A DNA stretch of 64,000 nt, from assembly GCA_013214355.1 (NCBI GenBank), contig JABSSL010000011.1:1-64000 (forward strand), given 5' to 3'. Source of the stretch: Saprospiraceae bacterium. GTDB lineage: Bacteria; Bacteroidota; Bacteroidia; Chitinophagales; Saprospiraceae. The position numbers and the translations under genes are program-made. Below the pieces are notes generated by a model that made no database searches, was not told the origin of the DNA, and saw only the letters and a program-made list of their open reading frames with translations. Shown here one piece after another: positions 63,647 to 64,000 of this stretch (positions are counted from its first letter, which is position 1; the number at the start of each line of letters is the position of its first letter).

Positions 63647-64000
63647 CTTGGCTACCTTTATTTGCTAGAGGATTATTGTTTCTCTTTATACCGGCATCGC
63701 CCATAGTACAAGTTACATTAAACTCTGCACCGGAGTTGACGATCAGTTTTCCAGTAGTAACGTCGCCGCTGATTTTGGCGCTTTCGCGAACATTTAGTAG
63801 TTCGCTTACTTTGATTGTCCCTTCAAATTTCCCTTCAATCACTGCGTTTTTGCAACGAATTTCCCCATCAACAAAGCCAGTTGGCCCAATGATCACCTTA
63901 GCGTCACAGTAGAGCTTTCCTTGGATGGTTCCATCTACGCGGAAGTCACTAGCAGATTGCACTGAACCTTCAACAACGGTTCCCTTTACAACGCTATTTA
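63618..64000 (-). CDS. Bactofilin (polymer-forming cytoskeletal protein), 5' end cut by window edge
   Basis: The frame is open to the right edge (about 127 residues seen). NSVVKGTVVEGSV, DFRVDGTIQGKLYC, KVIIGPTGFVDGEIRC and AVIEGKFEGTIKV are the repeated turns of the bactofilin beta-helix. A GTG at 63962 falls inside the conserved part and is not the real start. Bactofilins form membrane-associated fibres for cell shape or envelope scaffolding. The adjacent, overlapping atpZ is the common Bacteroidota arrangement. Confidence 0.9.
   Translation of the reverse strand, partial: NSVVKGTVVEGSVQSASDFRVDGTIQGKLYCDAKVIIGPTGFVDGEIRCKNAVIEGKFEGTIKVSELLNVRESAKISGDVTTGKLIVNSGAEFNVTCTMGDAGIKRNNNPLANKGSQVGKAAKAGA

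Noticed and set aside
1-64000. CRISPR arrays, tRNA/rRNA genes, insertion sequences, prophage genes
   Set aside because: No regularly spaced short repeats with unique spacers, no cloverleaf-type sequence and no transposase, integrase or phage motif was seen on either strand. The tandem repeats found are coding.

Overview
The window looks like a chromosome segment of a marine or sludge Bacteroidota bacterium, most like the Saprospiria (Lewinella/Haliscomenobacter relatives). The basis is indirect. There are type IX secretion (T9SS) C-terminal sorting domains, a PorX-type regulator, hybrid two-component 'HTCC' regulators, the Bacteroidota-type arginine operon with a succinylornithine-type carbamoyltransferase, and TAnnTTTG-like -7 promoter motifs. 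I saw no rRNA, tRNA, CRISPR array, transposase or phage genes.

Region 1 (1-23,130, all on the minus strand). The 3'-truncated end of an S9 prolyl-oligopeptidase gene lies at the left edge. Next to it is the most striking part of the window: a two-gene module present twice in tandem. Each copy is a ~1,380-residue HTCC sensor/regulator followed by a ~1,900-residue secreted protein. The secreted proteins have an ALK-receptor-like glycine-rich N-terminal domain, long arrays of Cys-containing HYR/Ig-like repeats, a ConA-like domain and a T9SS sorting domain. The two copies are still very similar at their 3' ends, including the terminator.

Region 2 (23,450-33,500) mixes small genes. These are a 4-TM protein, a Crp/Fnr-like regulator lacking its usual N-terminus, a DinB-like protein, a DUF763 protein ending in a beta-clamp-binding motif and paired with a lipoprotein, feoAB iron transport, an exported repeat protein with a peptidoglycan-binding domain, and an HD phosphohydrolase.

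Region 3 (33,800-44,600) is mostly housekeeping: porX, two envelope proteins, lon, a polyprenyl diphosphate synthase, an NfeD-like protein, prs, rplY and an omega-amidase-type nitrilase.

Region 4 (44,600-53,330, minus strand) is an arginine biosynthesis cluster in the order GNAT (argA-like), argG, argC, argD, argF', argB, argE', argH. A small coupled ORF lies at its 5' end, and a palindrome-rich gap precedes argH.

Region 5 (53,680-56,770) has two Tat-exported sugar-type enzymes (a TIM-barrel isomerase and a Gfo/Idh/MocA oxidoreductase) and a small orphan gene. It is followed by about 900 bp without a convincing CDS but with several hairpins.

Region 6 (57,680-64,000) has a DUF6427-like membrane protein, a free-standing DsbD-alpha-like protein next to a full DsbD, a biotin carrier protein, a membrane protein, AtpZ and a bactofilin cut by the right edge.

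All calls come from reading the sequence and recalling family motifs; no database search was run.
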